Shown here: positions 1 through 12,284 of the stretch, one piece after another
Position numbering within the stretch: position 1 is the first letter of the stretch
Layout: each line of letters opens with the position of its first letter
Position numbers and translations under genes: made by a program
Assembly: GCA_015501075.1 (NCBI GenBank)
Contig: JADNYJ010000103.1
Coordinates: forward strand, 62,001-126,000
Direction: 5' to 3'
DNA: 64,000 bases
From: Gymnopilus junonius
Taxonomy: Eukaryota > Basidiomycota > Agaricomycetes > Agaricales > Galerinaceae
Notes under the pieces: model-generated
The model's database searches: none
Told to the model about the DNA's origin: nothing
The model's input: the letters and a program-made list of their open reading frames with translations, nothing else

Positions 1-951
1 GTGGGCCTGCATGGGAAGAGCTGGTCGGGGGTATGAAGCCCGATGGGACAAAATTCGTAAGTTGTTTTCTTTTACGCGGTTGACCTACCACTTATCCATT
101 CTCAAGCCCGGAGCGATCGAGAAGCACCTCCCCATTTGCACCTCGACTCCATCCAAGCCTACCACACCACATCCTACTCCCCGCGCGCGGAAGCCGAATC
201 CAACGACCTCCTCACCTCCGCCATCAAACTCTACAACCTCGCCGAGGATTACACCACCGTCATCGCCTGCCTAGCGCGCGCACTAGGGGTGACGGCCGCG
301 CAGCCGACGCTGGACGATAAGGGCCGGATGTTGGAGAAGACCGCGGCGGAGATTTTGAGGCATTATGAGAGGGTGAATAAGGCCCAGCTGCATGGCCAGG
401 AGGGGAATGCGGTTGTGAAGTTGTTGAAGATCAGAGAGGCGAGGGAGGCAAAGGAGAGGAAGAATGACGAGCTCGCGCTTGATGTGGGTTTTTGCTTTTT
501 TTTCTTCTGTGCTTTCGTAGTCTGGAGTTTTGACTGACTTGTTTGAATTGGTACAGATACTGGAGAACACAGACCTCATCCCGCTCTCTGGTGAAATGTC
601 CAAGATCATTCGGAGGGTAGAGGAATTCAACCAGCTGCACCCGTCATTACAAAAGAACCTGCAGACCTATCTCACCCTCACGATGGATGCCCTCGCCAGT
701 GCGCATCGAAAGGCAAAATCGTCTGGTGTGGCAGAGGCGACGAGGCAGATGGTGCGTGACTCTCTCTCTCCCTCTATTTTCCTATATGGCTCATGAATTT
801 ATTTTATTTTACTTTTTGATTTATACAGAAGTTGACAGAGATAAGGAAAAAATCGCGGTCGCTGATGAATTTTGCCGGCATGCTCACGTATCGCATGTCG
901 CCTGAAGTGTATGAATATCTGACGAGGCTGGATGTGGAGAATGCGCTCTAG
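1..951 (+). CDS. NIC96: NIC96/NUP93-type nucleoporin, C-terminal part (5' truncated)
   Basis: This is the C-terminal end of the scaffold nucleoporin of the inner ring of the nuclear pore complex; the gene begins upstream of the window. The first exon reads WEELVGGMKPDGTKF and is followed by an intron starting GTAAGTTG near base 58. The next exon has the family segment SAIKLYNLAEDYTTVIACLARALG, and the last coding bases end MSPEVYEYLTRLDVENAL and TAG at 949-951. Further introns lie at about 484-556 and 751-829. Around the C4 run at 130-133 the reading frame shifts: the family-like frame upstream (PGAIEKHLP) and the one downstream (HLDSIQAYHTT) join only if one more base is present. I read that as a probable sequencing error. 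The alpha-helical character and the exact C-terminus make the assignment firm, although only about 250 codons are visible. Confidence 0.85.
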
Positions 952-1320
952 TCATTGACGAGCAATCGCTCTTGTGTAGCTTTACTAGTCATATGTTTTC
1001 AAAGCCAAAAGCTATTAACAACAATTGGTTTTCATTGTATACTCCAAAATCAGAGTGTTAGCAAAAGCGGAACCACTTACTGTATACTCTACTACTTGGG
1101 CACACACTCACTTACCTGACACAACCTTATATTTTGCAATTTTTTGACTGTAAAATTGGAAGCCCTTGAGGAGCGGGTCAAAGTTTCAGAACAAGGATTT
1201 ATTTTTCAGTGTATTTGAAGACACGTACACTGTTCGTTCGTGAGGACGAAGAGTATCAAAGTCCAAGATAACAGAACACCCATGCCCCATTCGCCCACTC
1301 CGAAAACAACGTCGCATTAA
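952..1320. other. Intergenic, convergent 3' ends
   Basis: This 369-bp gap separates the convergent 3' ends of the nucleoporin gene and the SMN-like gene. It is AT-rich and holds no open frame or RNA gene that I can support. It probably contains both 3' UTRs. Confidence 0.5.
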
Positions 1321-2377
1321 TTACCTTTGAGTGGAAACGAGCTCGTCTTCCTCGTCGACTTGGATTTCCCCTCCTTCTCCTTCGAGTACTTCCTCTTCTT
1401 CGCCTTCCTCGCCGGTTTCAGCTAACACCGGATGTGGCGGAACGTTTTGAGATTGTAGCCGCCGTTGGGCCTGAAGACAAAATAAAGAGGGTAAGAAAAG
1501 AAGATCACAGCCAGTGATCAGAAAGAACGTACATGGTACATGGCAGTCCAGTATCCACCCCAATACATCGCACTCAGCGCATGCTGGAACGCCTCGTCCT
1601 GGCTGACCATGGCGCCAGCAGCAAGATCATCGATAGCATAGTGCACCTGAGGAGCTCGCCCTGCGACTGAACCCACTTGCGCAGAGGAGGGAGGGTATAG
1701 CGATGGATCGTGAGTCGGCACGAAAGTGTCAAAGTCGAGTGGTTTCGAATCATGTTCCTCCTCCTCGCCGTGTGCAGTGGCAATGTCAGGACCGGTGGAC
1801 GTGCTCGCTGTTGTAGGAGCTTTAGAGGTCGAGGACAACTTTTTTGAGGAGTCTGGAGGAATATTATACCACCTGGAAGCGAGAAAGTTAGCAAGTCAAA
1901 AATCTTAGCTAGTAGTCCAAGTCGAATAACTTACAAAGGCGACTTCTTAACCGGTTCCTTTTTCCACCCCTTGTCTGGTCCATTGAACGCTTCGTACTCT
2001 TCCATAGCAGCTTCCCAGGCGTACACGAGCGCCGAGTCATCCCATATCTCCTCATGCGTCAACTCCCGACTTTCCTCGTCTTCTTCGTAGTACCCCTCCT
2101 CGTCCTGCATACTCTCGTCATACTGCTCTTGCTCCTGACGCTGAGTGGGTTTTGAAGACGTAGAAACGAAGCCATTGGTCGGTCTGTTCTGCTGCTGCCC
2201 GTTGTTTGACCGCGGTGGATTTGCGCGATTCTTTCCCTTTTGATTATTCTTTTTTCTTCGTTTGTTTGGAGGGGGCTGTTCGGTGCGAGAAGGGGGCTGC
2301 GTAGTAGGCTCCCCTTCGTCTACGGGGTCGTATGGCAGGGTTATATCATCGTAGGATATCACGGTTCGCGTCGACAT
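1321..2377 (-). CDS. SMN1: Survival motor neuron (SMN)-like protein
   Basis: This is a predicted SMN ortholog, the core of the complex that loads Sm rings onto spliceosomal snRNAs. There are three exons: 2377-1935, 1872-1533 and 1470-1321. Introns use GTAAGT and GTACGT donors. Near residues 110-135 sits the Gemin2-binding helix, with the pattern IWDDSALVYAWEAAMEEYEAF. Near the C-terminus is a YG-box-like oligomerization segment, AMYWGGYWTAMY, whose glycine spacing matches SMN family YG boxes. Between them are low-complexity basic (KRRKKNNQKGK) and acidic stretches. I see no Tudor domain, as is known for some fungal SMN proteins such as that of fission yeast. The ATG at 2377 is chosen because the MSTRTVISYDDI start resembles family N-termini; an in-frame upstream ATG-like position at 2437 is less convincing. 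The protein ends in an acidic tail. Confidence 0.82.
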
Positions 2378-2604
2378 GGCATGAGGTTGAAGAAACAAAT
2401 TAGTCCATATTTGCCAAATAAGTAGATCGTCACACACTCTTCCACTGTCACTCTGCTACTTGCTCATTACCAAAGACTCCATAAATTTGTTCACTAATCC
2501 TTGGAGCACCTTGTTATTTAGCAAGCCCGAGCTTCCATCTCTTTGACTGTATCGTTTAGATCCTAGATCGCTTTAGCTGAAACCGCGGCACACTGTCATA
2601 AACC

Positions 2605-3387
2605 ATGGCCAACCTACTCAGAACCGCCAAGTCGGGCAACGACTGGACAACTCAAGAGCTTGAGGCGTACAACATCACCATTGTCTCTCAAAGCAAGGCC
2701 GATTTCTTTGGGACCACCGAGCTCGCTGACCCAACTGATCCGTCTCTGTTGGGTTTCATAAACAATGAATCTAGAGCAACTGCATCGGATAACGAGACCA
2801 AACAACTAATTCATTATCTTGACCTGGCAATGAACCCCAAAGTGGGTCAGGAGGCCGCCGTCGATAACTTTGCTGCAGAGTTGTTGAAAAGCTTGAAATA
2901 CAACCGCAATGGCAAGATCGTTTTCATCCGCCATACGCTTCCTTTCGTCATCTGCGGGGAAAATTCAATTGCACAAACTGACGTTTGCGTTATGAACAAC
3001 AATGACATTCTGCTTATGCTATTACATGATGATAAGAGATTGACGAGTTTAAAGGATCCGGAACCTCAGGTCATCGCAGAGGCGATTGCGGCCTTCGCCC
3101 TGAACAACAGGAAACTTGTGCGAAACCTCAATATTCCCTCTCCTGATGCCATCCTGATCCCCGCCATCATCATGGCCGGCACTACCCCAATATTCTACAA
3201 AATTATAGTCACCACGGAACTAAGTAGAGCAGTCCAGAACGGGACTTACCCCAACACGGAAACTCGTGTCTTGCGTTATATACCCACTCTTCCGACCGGC
3301 CGGAATAACGATGGGATGCGACCACTTCAAAACAGACTCGAAATTTTGCGGTGCCTTGAGGCATTCAGACAGTTTTTGGGAAAGTGA
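2605..3387 (+). CDS. Basidiomycete-type hypothetical protein, 260 aa
   Basis: This is a single-exon gene of 260 codons starting at an ATG in good context (aaaccATGG). I recognise the sequence as belonging to a hypothetical protein family that recurs in Agaricomycete genomes (beginning MANLLRxAKSGNDWTxxEL and containing KVGQEAAVDNFAAELL and FVICGxNSIAQTDVCVM). I know of no function for it. The protein is soluble, with no signal peptide or membrane segment. The motif order suggests a compact alpha/beta fold, possibly nuclease-like from the acidic and lysine residues in the middle, but that is speculation. It is flanked by SMN on the minus strand and an unrelated F-box gene, so the neighbours say nothing about function. 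Confidence 0.7.
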   Translation: MANLLRTAKSGNDWTTQELEAYNITIVSQSKADFFGTTELADPTDPSLLGFINNESRATASDNETKQLIHYLDLAMNPKVGQEAAVDNFAAELLKSLKYNRNGKIVFIRHTLPFVICGENSIAQTDVCVMNNNDILLMLLHDDKRLTSLKDPEPQVIAEAIAAFALNNRKLVRNLNIPSPDAILIPAIIMAGTTPIFYKIIVTTELSRAVQNGTYPNTETRVLRYIPTLPTGRNNDGMRPLQNRLEILRCLEAFRQFLGK

Positions 3388-3992
3388 ACTATGGTTTGTG
3401 GGAGATCCTCTATGCCTGCATCGATTGTTCTGATTGCTAGACCCGAGAGATATTATCGAAATCAAGAGGTTCTCGCTGTCGTCCAAAGTTCCACCAGCAA
3501 TACCCTTGGCCTACTTTATCGGGTAATGTAAATCTAATAATGCATTCTTTTTTTTTCCAAGGAGGCGACGAATGTTTCCCAAGTATGAAGGAAATGAAAA
3601 GTGTGATTGCAGAGACATAAACTGTACAAAATAAAAGACCTGACTAGAATCGATCTACCAAATAATGGTGTGCGAATTTGAATAACAAAAAGAAAGTGCT
3701 ACTGTTCTCTAAAGCACGAAATAGAATAGTAGGCAGATAGAATGAATAATCATTAATTTTCGTTTTCCATCCTCCATAGATTCTTCTATGTACGTATACC
3801 CACGTAAGACTCCATGGCAAGGAGGTTTTGACGGAGGAAAACATGGCTAGGAGTATAGCAGATAATTTATGTCGCATCAAGGTGGAGGCCGGATGACATG
3901 GGGAAGCAAAAAAAATTGACGGCGAAAGAGGCCCCAAGCGATGAAGAGTTAAACGGCCAATGCCGAGCGTCCCTGCGTGGCGCTGCCAACGG
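3388..3992. other. Intergenic, 3' UTR region
   Basis: Six hundred bases lie between convergent 3' ends of the hypothetical gene (+) and the F-box gene (-). Poly-T and AATAAA-like stretches (for example near 3630) fit 3' processing. No coding frame is supported. Confidence 0.45.
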
Positions 3993-4936
3993 TTAGCCAT
4001 CCCACTCATCACTGCCTTCATTCCAGCCACCCTTATCTCTGACGACTCCCGAGCTACCCAACTTGGTCTTGCCTCTGGCCTTACGACCACCAAGCTCCTT
4101 ATACTTCTCGCGCATCTCCACCTTGTTGGGCCTAGCAGCAGTCTCCAACTCTGCTTTCCATTGCTCTTCCTTTATTTCCTTGGGGGTCTGATACCCGGAT
4201 TCTCGACGGGAAGGCGAGTTATAACCAGAGCGGGAGAAAGGAGGCGTCGATATAGGAGAACGGTCCTTTTCTTTAGCTGACTTTAGATACACATGGCGCT
4301 GGACATGGTCGACTCAGAAAGTCAGAAAGACAACATCAGGGAAAGAGACATACCCAATTTTGCTTGGACTCGCGCTTGGTCCATTTGCCAGGGGGGAGAC
4401 TTTCGTCATGAAAGTTTTCCTTTCTATAATGCTGGAACCAAACTGGAGACAAGATGTTATGAGGATCTGGAAGGACCTAGAACCCCAAACTTGACTTACC
4501 ATAGTTGATCGTCTGACTACGTGACCATTTCTTGCAAACCAGAGCGCATCTGGCCAGCTCTCTCGTAGAGAGTGCCAAGAAAATACGCTGCGACAGTTCA
4601 GTAGGAAAGGCCTTCAGTGGATCAAAGCGACTTGATGATATGATTAGAGGTGCTTTAGGTGCAAGGCGTGAAGCAGCTCCCATTCTGACGGGAGATGATG
4701 GTCTGGTACGAGAGGGAGTTCCAGGTAGAGAGACCTGACCAGAGAACCTGTTAATTGTTTTTTAATGATGAAAGGACCACTAATATACGTACGACGCTGA
4801 TAAGCTCATCATCGGATTCGTCCCGTTCTTCAGGTGATATTCTGTTCTTGTTGAGACGGACGTCCTTGAAACGACTCTCTAGCTCATCCAGGTTTGATTC
4901 TGTGTTAGATCTGAGGACACCCTGTAGCAAGCTCAT
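3993..4936 (-). CDS. F-box protein
   Basis: This is a predicted substrate adaptor of an SCF ubiquitin ligase. There are four exons: 4936-4793, 4747-4500, 4442-4354 and 4298-3993. All junctions keep frame and use GT..AG. The F-box occupies about residues 75-110 with the core FPTELSQRIFLALSTRELARCALVCKKW, the expected proline-leucine start and the V-C-K-x-W end that contact Skp1. Downstream is WFQHYRKENF and then LPPGKWTKRESKQNW, a basic tract likely to be conserved in this subfamily. The C-terminus is charged and ends EGSDEWDG. I see no WD40, LRR or Kelch repeats, so the substrate is unknown. An alternative start at 4966 adds ten hydrophobic residues; I prefer 4936 (MSLLQG) because the added residues look non-coding. 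About 262 aa. Confidence 0.75.
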
Positions 4937-5096
4937 GATGAAAGATAGTAAGAGAAAGGCGGTCATGATTGCATTGATATTGGTTTGAGGTCGGTCACGT
5001 TTGATGACTAATTAGCTGACGTCACTCTTGATAACTTACTGTAAACACCCTGCTTTCAAAAGAATAAAGAATAGATTAAGTCCAAACGTTCCTTCA

Positions 5097-6223
<1,127 letters not shown>

Positions 6224-6328
6224 TCAAGGAATAGCTGGGGGTTACAGCAGAGGGTTCTCAGATGACTAGCATCGAGAGGATAAAACGAGCGGAAGGTAGT
6301 AATTTCGGAAACAAGTTTGTCGTGGCTC

Positions 6329-6415
6329 GGCGCTTGACGTGTCTGCATCACGCGACCCAGTTCCCAGAATAGATCGTCAATAGGCTTCCTCTTTACCACC
6401 ATCTCTCCTTATCGT
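6329..6415 (+). repeat. Relic copy of the NAA38-like gene 5' end
   Basis: This stretch aligns, with small gaps, to 9191-9290 around the start of the NAA38-like gene. Shared blocks in the same order are TCGGCGCTTGA, CATCACGCGAC, TAGATCGTC, GGCTTCC and TTACCACC. In the intact copy GGCTTCC is preceded by AT, making the start codon; here it is preceded by ATA, so the ATG is lost. Both copies have the same orientation and flank the decayed O-methyltransferase. Confidence 0.6.
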
Positions 6416-6900
6416 TGAATCATTTGTTCGCTTATATGTGAGGTGCTCTGCCTAAGCCATAATGATGGACTCCTAGGTACCCTCATTCTCCATTACCGAG
6501 AAGGTTTTGATTGACGTCCTCTCCGACGTATATGACTGATTATCGTGCCGGGAACGGTGCAGAGTCCAGACGGCCGCTGAAGTTTGCAAGTTATGACAAA
6601 CGTTTAAACCTGTTAGCCCACACGGTTTTGAATATGGCCTTTACTGATGTGAGAATATAACCGTTCCGTACTTCCACTCAAATTCAATGTTGAAATAGTG
6701 CGCAACAAGCCCTGCATGCTTCAGCCTTCGATGTCACTCCACATCTTAGCATGATTCAGGCCAATTCCAAAAAAAAAGTCACCTGAAAATGATACCTGGA
6801 ACGGGGCGTAATCGTCTTCTCGTTTGGAACGAACTTAACCGCCAGGGCTGACAAGAAATGCCTCAAGCGGATCCCATATGCGGTAGCGTATGGCCCGTAC
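6416..6900 (+). other. Non-coding stretch upstream of the O-methyltransferase relic
   Basis: About 480 bases hold no frame I can support. They lie between the repeat relic and the first recognisable O-methyltransferase sequence and may contain remnants of its promoter. Confidence 0.4.
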
Positions 6901-9019
6901 ATGAGCCAGCGCCAGCGCTGTTTACACACAATACTTTCCTGTTACACGACCTTCGATGACCCCGTCGATATAAGTATCCGAAACCAGTTGTTTTTATCCA
7001 ACCACACTTCAAAGAACGGTGTGGCCACAGAAACTGCCGCCTCCAATGGAACTGCAGAAATTACGGTGCTGGCCAGTCTGATCACTTCAGCTGTGCAGGA
7101 CGTTGTAAGGGAATATTCCAACGCTGGTCACATCCTTCCTTCCTTGAACTCGACCCAGCCAGGGCCACTCGATGCGCCGCATCTGGTTTCTCCTGCACTG
7201 GCCAAGGCAATATAAGTTAATCGAGGCGGCGTGTGCTCAGCTAAGTTTTGCAGTCGCAAATTCAGGACACGTTGTTACGAACGTGAGTTCAGCCTGTTAA
7301 ATTGTGCTGCCATTATGATGCTAAAGTTTTGATACGACAGAAAGCATGTAGTGTAAGTTTAAGACTCCTACCACGAATTCTCCACTCAATCGAAGTAGTA
7401 TGAAGAACCAGCCTGCTTGCTTGTTGTGACGAGTGCGAAGAGCATTCTTCTCGGAAAGCCAGATGGAATGCCACTTATAGAATTGGCGAAACAAACTGGG
7501 ATTGACTCTGGGAAGCTTGGTCGCATTTTACGAATGCTGGCAATGAAACACTGCTTCAAAGAAGGTAAGGAATCGCACTTTGAGTTTTGTACCTAAGACT
7601 CATTCTAGCATAGTCAAACCGGACGTCTTCGCCAATAACCGTCTCAGTATGCAACTTGTCTCAACCAACCCAGTTTCTGTTTTAGTTGGACATATGGTAG
7701 TCGCCCTCTTGAGATTCTCGCCCTCTCTAACATGACTCCGGCTCACAGGACAGACGATGCCTTTAGGGCCTGCAGTTTTTTGAATGACACCCTTACGGAT
7801 CCCAAGACTGCATCATCCACGTCACCACACGATACTCACACCATTGCGGGGTCTTCGAGATGGGAACGGACGCTGTGGAAGAGACTCGAGGTGGGGGATA
7901 CCACAGTAAGCATAACCATTCTTTTATTCATTTTCCTTAGCTCCATACATTCATCAATAGCCCATTGGAAAGAAAGTAAACGATGTGAGAGTCGCCTACT
8001 ATCACCTTTTATTTTTATATAGCCTGATTTTGCCTCCTCAGCGATTTGTTCAAGCCATGGTTGGATGGGGCGAAAGTCCATGTTACCAAAATGTGATTGG
8101 TTTTATGCTTCTACGAATTTCAGTGAGATTGAACCATTTTTAGTTTATGCATGGGGTAGAGTCTCTAAAGATGCTGTCATCTGCGACGTCGGTGGTGGCA
8201 ATGGGCATGCAACTCTATGCCTCATGAAAGAGTTCCCTCATCTGAAGGTAGTCTTGCAAGATACACCCGTGGTTATCCAATAAGGAAGGGAGGTCAGTGA
8301 CGGAAGACCCAGTCGTGAATGTGGTATTGAAATTTCTTTTCAGTATTGGAATGCCCAGTATCCACAAACAGTCGAGAAGCAACGTGTCCATTTTGCACCG
8401 ATAGACTTTTTTGTCGACGAGCCAGTCCCGAAATGTGATTTCTATTATGTGAGTCTCCCTTTTGTAATCCATTTTAACAATACTTCATCTCATTTGCTGC
8501 GATGTTATCTAGCTCCGACACGTCCTATGTACTTTACTTTGTCTGCATCAAAGCATCACAAGCTAACAAGGAAATTTATTGCTTAGCCATGACTGGCCAG
8601 ATACGGAATGCCTAAAATTCTCGCAAGGCCATGGATAATGGTAGCCATCTTCTCATTCGTAAGTAGTCACCTTCACCCCGCTTGGCGCTGCTTATCGAGT
8701 TGTTTAGACGCATTCGTTCTTCAACATACAGTCAGGGATTCAACAAACTCCTCTCTCGAGCAGGTCTGTATATGTCCCAGATGGCATCGTAAAGTATTCT
8801 TGACTGATTCATGATACTTAGGTCCCAGAGCCTTTGCTGGCCAATTATGGAATGGGCAAAATTCGACTGTACCAGCAAGACATCAACATGATGACCCTCG
8901 TGAGTAGTAAAGAACGTACATTGGAGGAGTTTGTGAACCTCGCAAAGCAAGGTGGATTCAGATTTGAGCACTTATGGGATTCAGGGGAGGCTGGACTTCT
9001 CGAGTTTAGCGTAGCGTGA
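6901..9019 (+). pseudogene. SAM-dependent O-methyltransferase (COMT type), decayed
   Basis: The pieces match the plant/fungal caffeate-type O-methyltransferases that are expanded in Agaricomycetes. Recognisable in order are an N-terminal dimerization region (SLITSAVQDVVREYSNAG, then LNSTQPGPLDAPHLVSPALAKAI), a winged-helix part (GMPLIELAKQTGIDSGKLGRILRMLAM), the SAM-binding loop DVGGGNGHATLCLMKEFP at about 8190, the FYYLRHVL and HDWPDTE catalytic-region pieces near 8440-8600, and the C-terminus LLANYGMGKIRLYQQDINM to GLLEFSVA with a stop at 9017-9019. Damage includes one extra base near 7211 that puts TAA in frame at 7213, and a TAA at 8281-8283 where the family has Gln before GxEYW. The segment after HDWPDTE cannot be joined in frame to the C-terminal exons. 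With a substitution-type stop as well as indels, this is most likely a true pseudogene. Confidence 0.8.
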
Positions 9020-9248
9020 TGGAGGCTTCCAAGAGGCTTCAGGGTGGCAGTCAATTTCACAGTCCGGTCAATGCCGATGAGGATCTTCCTACATGCACGA
9101 TTAAAGTCGTTCTTTATCCAAAACGGCTTCAATAGATTACTTAATGTTTAAATTTACTTGAGATCCCTAGAGAGGAGGCAAATGAATCGTTCGGCGCTTG
9201 ATTGCAGTTCATCACGCGACAGCTGTTCCAAGATTAGATCGTCGGCGT

Positions 9249-9695
9249 ATGGCTTCCTTACCACCACCACCATCTCCCTCCCCTTCGTCGTCTCCTACTT
9301 CCAAATCCCCAAGTCCTCCAAGCTCAGCCTTGGGTCGTCTTCGTTCTCTTCTACGCGAGCTGCTCCGTATCAGCACCGTCGATGGACGTATTTTCCTAGG
9401 TACCTTCGCCGGAACCGACAAGCCTCTGAATATCATTCTCATCAACGCAGAGGAATATCGAACTGGACCAGAGGCTGACCCAGATGGTCGCTATGTTGGA
9501 CAAGTAATGCTTCCTTGGAAAGTCATTACCAAGGTTGAAGCCCATATTCCTGGTCAGAGACCCCCAAGGAATGGCTGCAGCGATAGTCTTTATATCTGGT
9601 GTGTTAGGCAGGCATTCTTAGAGTCTCCGGGCGCTCAAAACCTCTATAATAGAACAAGAAACTGTTTTTTCCAACTGCCACCGTTTCGCCCGTGA
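9249..9695 (+). CDS. NAA38: LSM-domain protein, likely NatC auxiliary subunit NAA38
   Basis: This is a small protein with an Sm-like fold. After a serine/proline-rich leader of about 30 residues comes the LSM core: LLRISTVDGRIFLGTFAGTDKPLNIILINAEEYR, then GRYVGQVMLPWKVITKVEA. The split between Sm1 and Sm2 motifs and the G-x-F-x-G-T-D-K-P-L-N pattern match the LSMD1/NAA38 family, an auxiliary subunit of the NatC N-terminal acetyltransferase. The ATG at 9249 is preceded by a region duplicated at 6329-6415. The open frame runs on to 9695 after the domain (PGQRPPRNGCSDSLYI...), longer than usual, so an intron near 9600 giving a shorter C-terminus is possible. A generic Lsm protein is the alternative. 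Confidence 0.72.
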   Translation: MASLPPPPSPSPSSSPTSKSPSPPSSALGRLRSLLRELLRISTVDGRIFLGTFAGTDKPLNIILINAEEYRTGPEADPDGRYVGQVMLPWKVITKVEAHIPGQRPPRNGCSDSLYIWCVRQAFLESPGAQNLYNRTRNCFFQLPPFRP

Positions 9696-10020
9696 ATACC
9701 AAAATGGCCAGGTTATTTAGACCCGTTGTTCTAATGCAATGGGATACTCCACAACCAGACTATAGCATCTAGCATTTTCGTTATTTAGCTCTTTAAATTC
9801 CAAGAGGAATAACCCTGAAGGAGGGGTATCCAAGAGGCGCTTAGATGTCCTACAACCTAGCGCTGAAAGGCATTTGCTGGATGTTATGTATTACGGTGAA
9901 TTAATTACGATATAAAGCTTTATATTCTATTCTATGGACCACTCTTGCATACACCTAGGATGCATATTTTAGATAGCTCGAGCATCCATGTGCAACGCCC
10001 GTCGCCCCGACCTCGATCAT
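9696..10020. other. Intergenic, convergent 3' ends
   Basis: This AT-rich gap lies between the NAA38-like gene (+) and the LYR gene (-). I see nothing coding in it. Confidence 0.45.
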
Positions 10021-11368
10021 TCATTGCTCTGTCGGTATATCCTCTTCCCTTCTCTTATTCTCAGCCCGAATGAAATCAGCAGCCTGGTTAAGGAGTGGTC
10101 TATTCTCTTTTTCGCCGAGTTCAAGGCCAGCGTCCGGATTTTTGAGTTTGAAGCCAAGCTTGCGTTTTACCAGCGCAACATACCCAACTTCGCTTAAACT
10201 TCTCGACACTTTGTCCATTTCTCTGCGTTCAGGAGACATTTTGGCCAATACATGGGCTGGAGGGCCTTTCCGTTGACGTTTGATAGTGCTCCTCAGAACT
10301 TCACCACGCCTCTCCCTTTCCTTTTCTCTCGTTTTATTGCGAATCTTCTCGCGTCTTGCTTCGAAGACCTGCTTGATTAACTCGGATGGAATTGGCATAG
10401 CAGCTCTGGCGTATTCGCGGTTCTGACTTTCTTTGATGAATTGGATGGTATCAAGAATGGGGCCTCCTTTAATGCACATTAGCTGGTCTGCTGAAATCCT
10501 TAAATAAAGCAAGACCTACTCCAACTTTGGGCATTTGGCCCAGAGAAAACTGACTCAAAAGCAGACTGATTCGAGCGTAATAACCCCCTTTCAAACTCCT
10601 CTTCCGCCATGATATCTTGGAGATCTTCTTCCAGTTGTATTCTCTTGTCATGGCGCCTTTGACGCGCTTTCTTGCGCTTGAGAAAAATCATGGATGTTGC
10701 CTGAGGTTGTGGGCTCAATCGCGGGAGCGGTACGTTGAATAAGCTTGCAGGGATAAAACTGCCAGTCATAATAGGCTGGTTTCGTCGTTGTTCTAGCCAA
10801 TCCTGTTAAAATTTCGATTTCATAAACGACTGAAGATAAGGGGCGTGGAAGTGCATCGTACCAGCTCTTCACTTATTAACCGTGCCATGCGAGCTTTATC
10901 CCTTTTCATTTCGATTAAACGAGAGTATCTCCTCAGGACTTCCTGGCAATGTTGGTCGCCTTCATTGGCTTTCCTGAAGAAATCGAGGTACTGATGAGAG
11001 ATGGTAGGCATATAGAATATATACTTGCAAACAGACGCAGACACTCACTTTATAACCAAGGGTGAGGCGAGCCCGTGTCTTTTCGGTCCCAGTCAAGTGT
11101 CTATTCTGGCGAAAGAGGAGCCGGATGCGAAATTTAACCTTCCAAGAAATAAATAAACGAGAAACACGATGTCGAGACCATTCTAGCATACAGATTCGTC
11201 AGGTGAATTGCGAAGGAGCCCCCGGTATAACGACCATAATGTTGGTATTCTGTGGGCCAGCAGACGAAAGAAAGGTGTCCTTGATCGAACACGCCGTAAT
11301 GGCGACACCAACGTGGCCAAATTGTCACGGAAGGAGAGTGAACTGGGAGGTAGGTAGCTTTCACTCAT
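10021..11368 (-). CDS. LYR-motif (Complex1_LYR) protein
   Basis: The N-terminal exon contains IPTLWSLYRGLLRNSP, a LYR motif of the kind that binds the HSCB/ISD11-type Fe-S machinery or mitochondrial acyl carrier protein. Spliced exons continue with VKFRIRLLFRQNRHLTGT, YLDFFRKANEGDQHCQEVLRRYSRLIEMK and EELDWLEQRRNQP, then a long basic C-terminal region rich in RRK and ERERR that ends DIPTEQ with TGA at 10021. Junctions around 11190, 11047, 10860 and 10800 preserve frame with GT..AG sites. The junction near 10500-10530 is uncertain because the obvious intron there would be unusually short. A mitochondrial location is inferred from the family. The start at 11368 (MSESYLPP) is tentative: a 5' exon farther upstream is possible because an acceptor-like CCTCCCAG lies just inside the frame. 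Confidence 0.65.
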
Positions 11369-12284
11369 CCGATTTGGCTTTATTTCATTTCTGGAGCTGG
11401 AAAGATGTCTTCAAAGTTCAAGAGCAGAGCAAGTCGCGAATCCCAGAAAGGGGAGGGAAAATGTTTACGTAATCCCCAGCCAGTGCGCATTGCACACGCC
11501 GTTTTCTTTCCTCCGAGTCGTCTTCCTGTAGTCATGATTTACTCAACTTCTATACTTCAAGGAAACTGTCGACTACATCATCCAATTGTCAGGTTGGCCA
11601 TCTCTTCTCCATGGCGGAGTATAGCCACTGCGATGTCCATGAACTGTCCTCATGAACGCATACAACCTAAACAATCGTTATTACCACCCATAATAAACTC
11701 GTTCTTTGTCCAGACGACCTAACTGGTTATCCTTGGGGGTGGGTACCACAACATACCCCACGGCCCATGCATGGCTTGACCACCCCGCGCAGCAGGTCCA
11801 AGCTTTATTTGGGAACTGGGCCTGTCTCAATTGTCTCCTCACTTTGTTCGATTGTACTTTTTGTCTACCAGCTCAGCACGAAGCCATCATTACGAGCAAC
11901 CTCGCTGGTTTGACTTCTGTGGCAAGTACTGTATCCGAGAGAAGAAAAGATGCACGAACACCTTGCTAGCGGTTATGACAAGGCTATCTATGAATAGCAA
12001 AATATGTCGAAGGCAAGATGTGTGAGGCAAGAGTGCAATTCCTCCTTTACTTGGAAATATATATTAATCAAAGTTACCAGAGAAAGGGACTCGCTCCCTT
12101 TTCTTGGGCCAAGGCCAGAGGACACAGGGCCATAAGGCCAAACGCCTGCACTTACTATATGCGAAGCCTCTTCTCTCCAGTATTATTGTCCCTTATTCTG
12201 GCCCATAGAACAATGTCTGGAAGTTAGAAATGCTTAAATTTGAGCGCTTGGCTGAGAATTTGCGTCTTTCTCCTCTTGTCACCT
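11369..12284. other. Intergenic, divergent promoters
   Basis: About 0.9 kb separates the divergent LYR gene (-) and the first kinase-like gene (+). Short open frames here have no family resemblance. It presumably carries both promoters. Confidence 0.4.
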
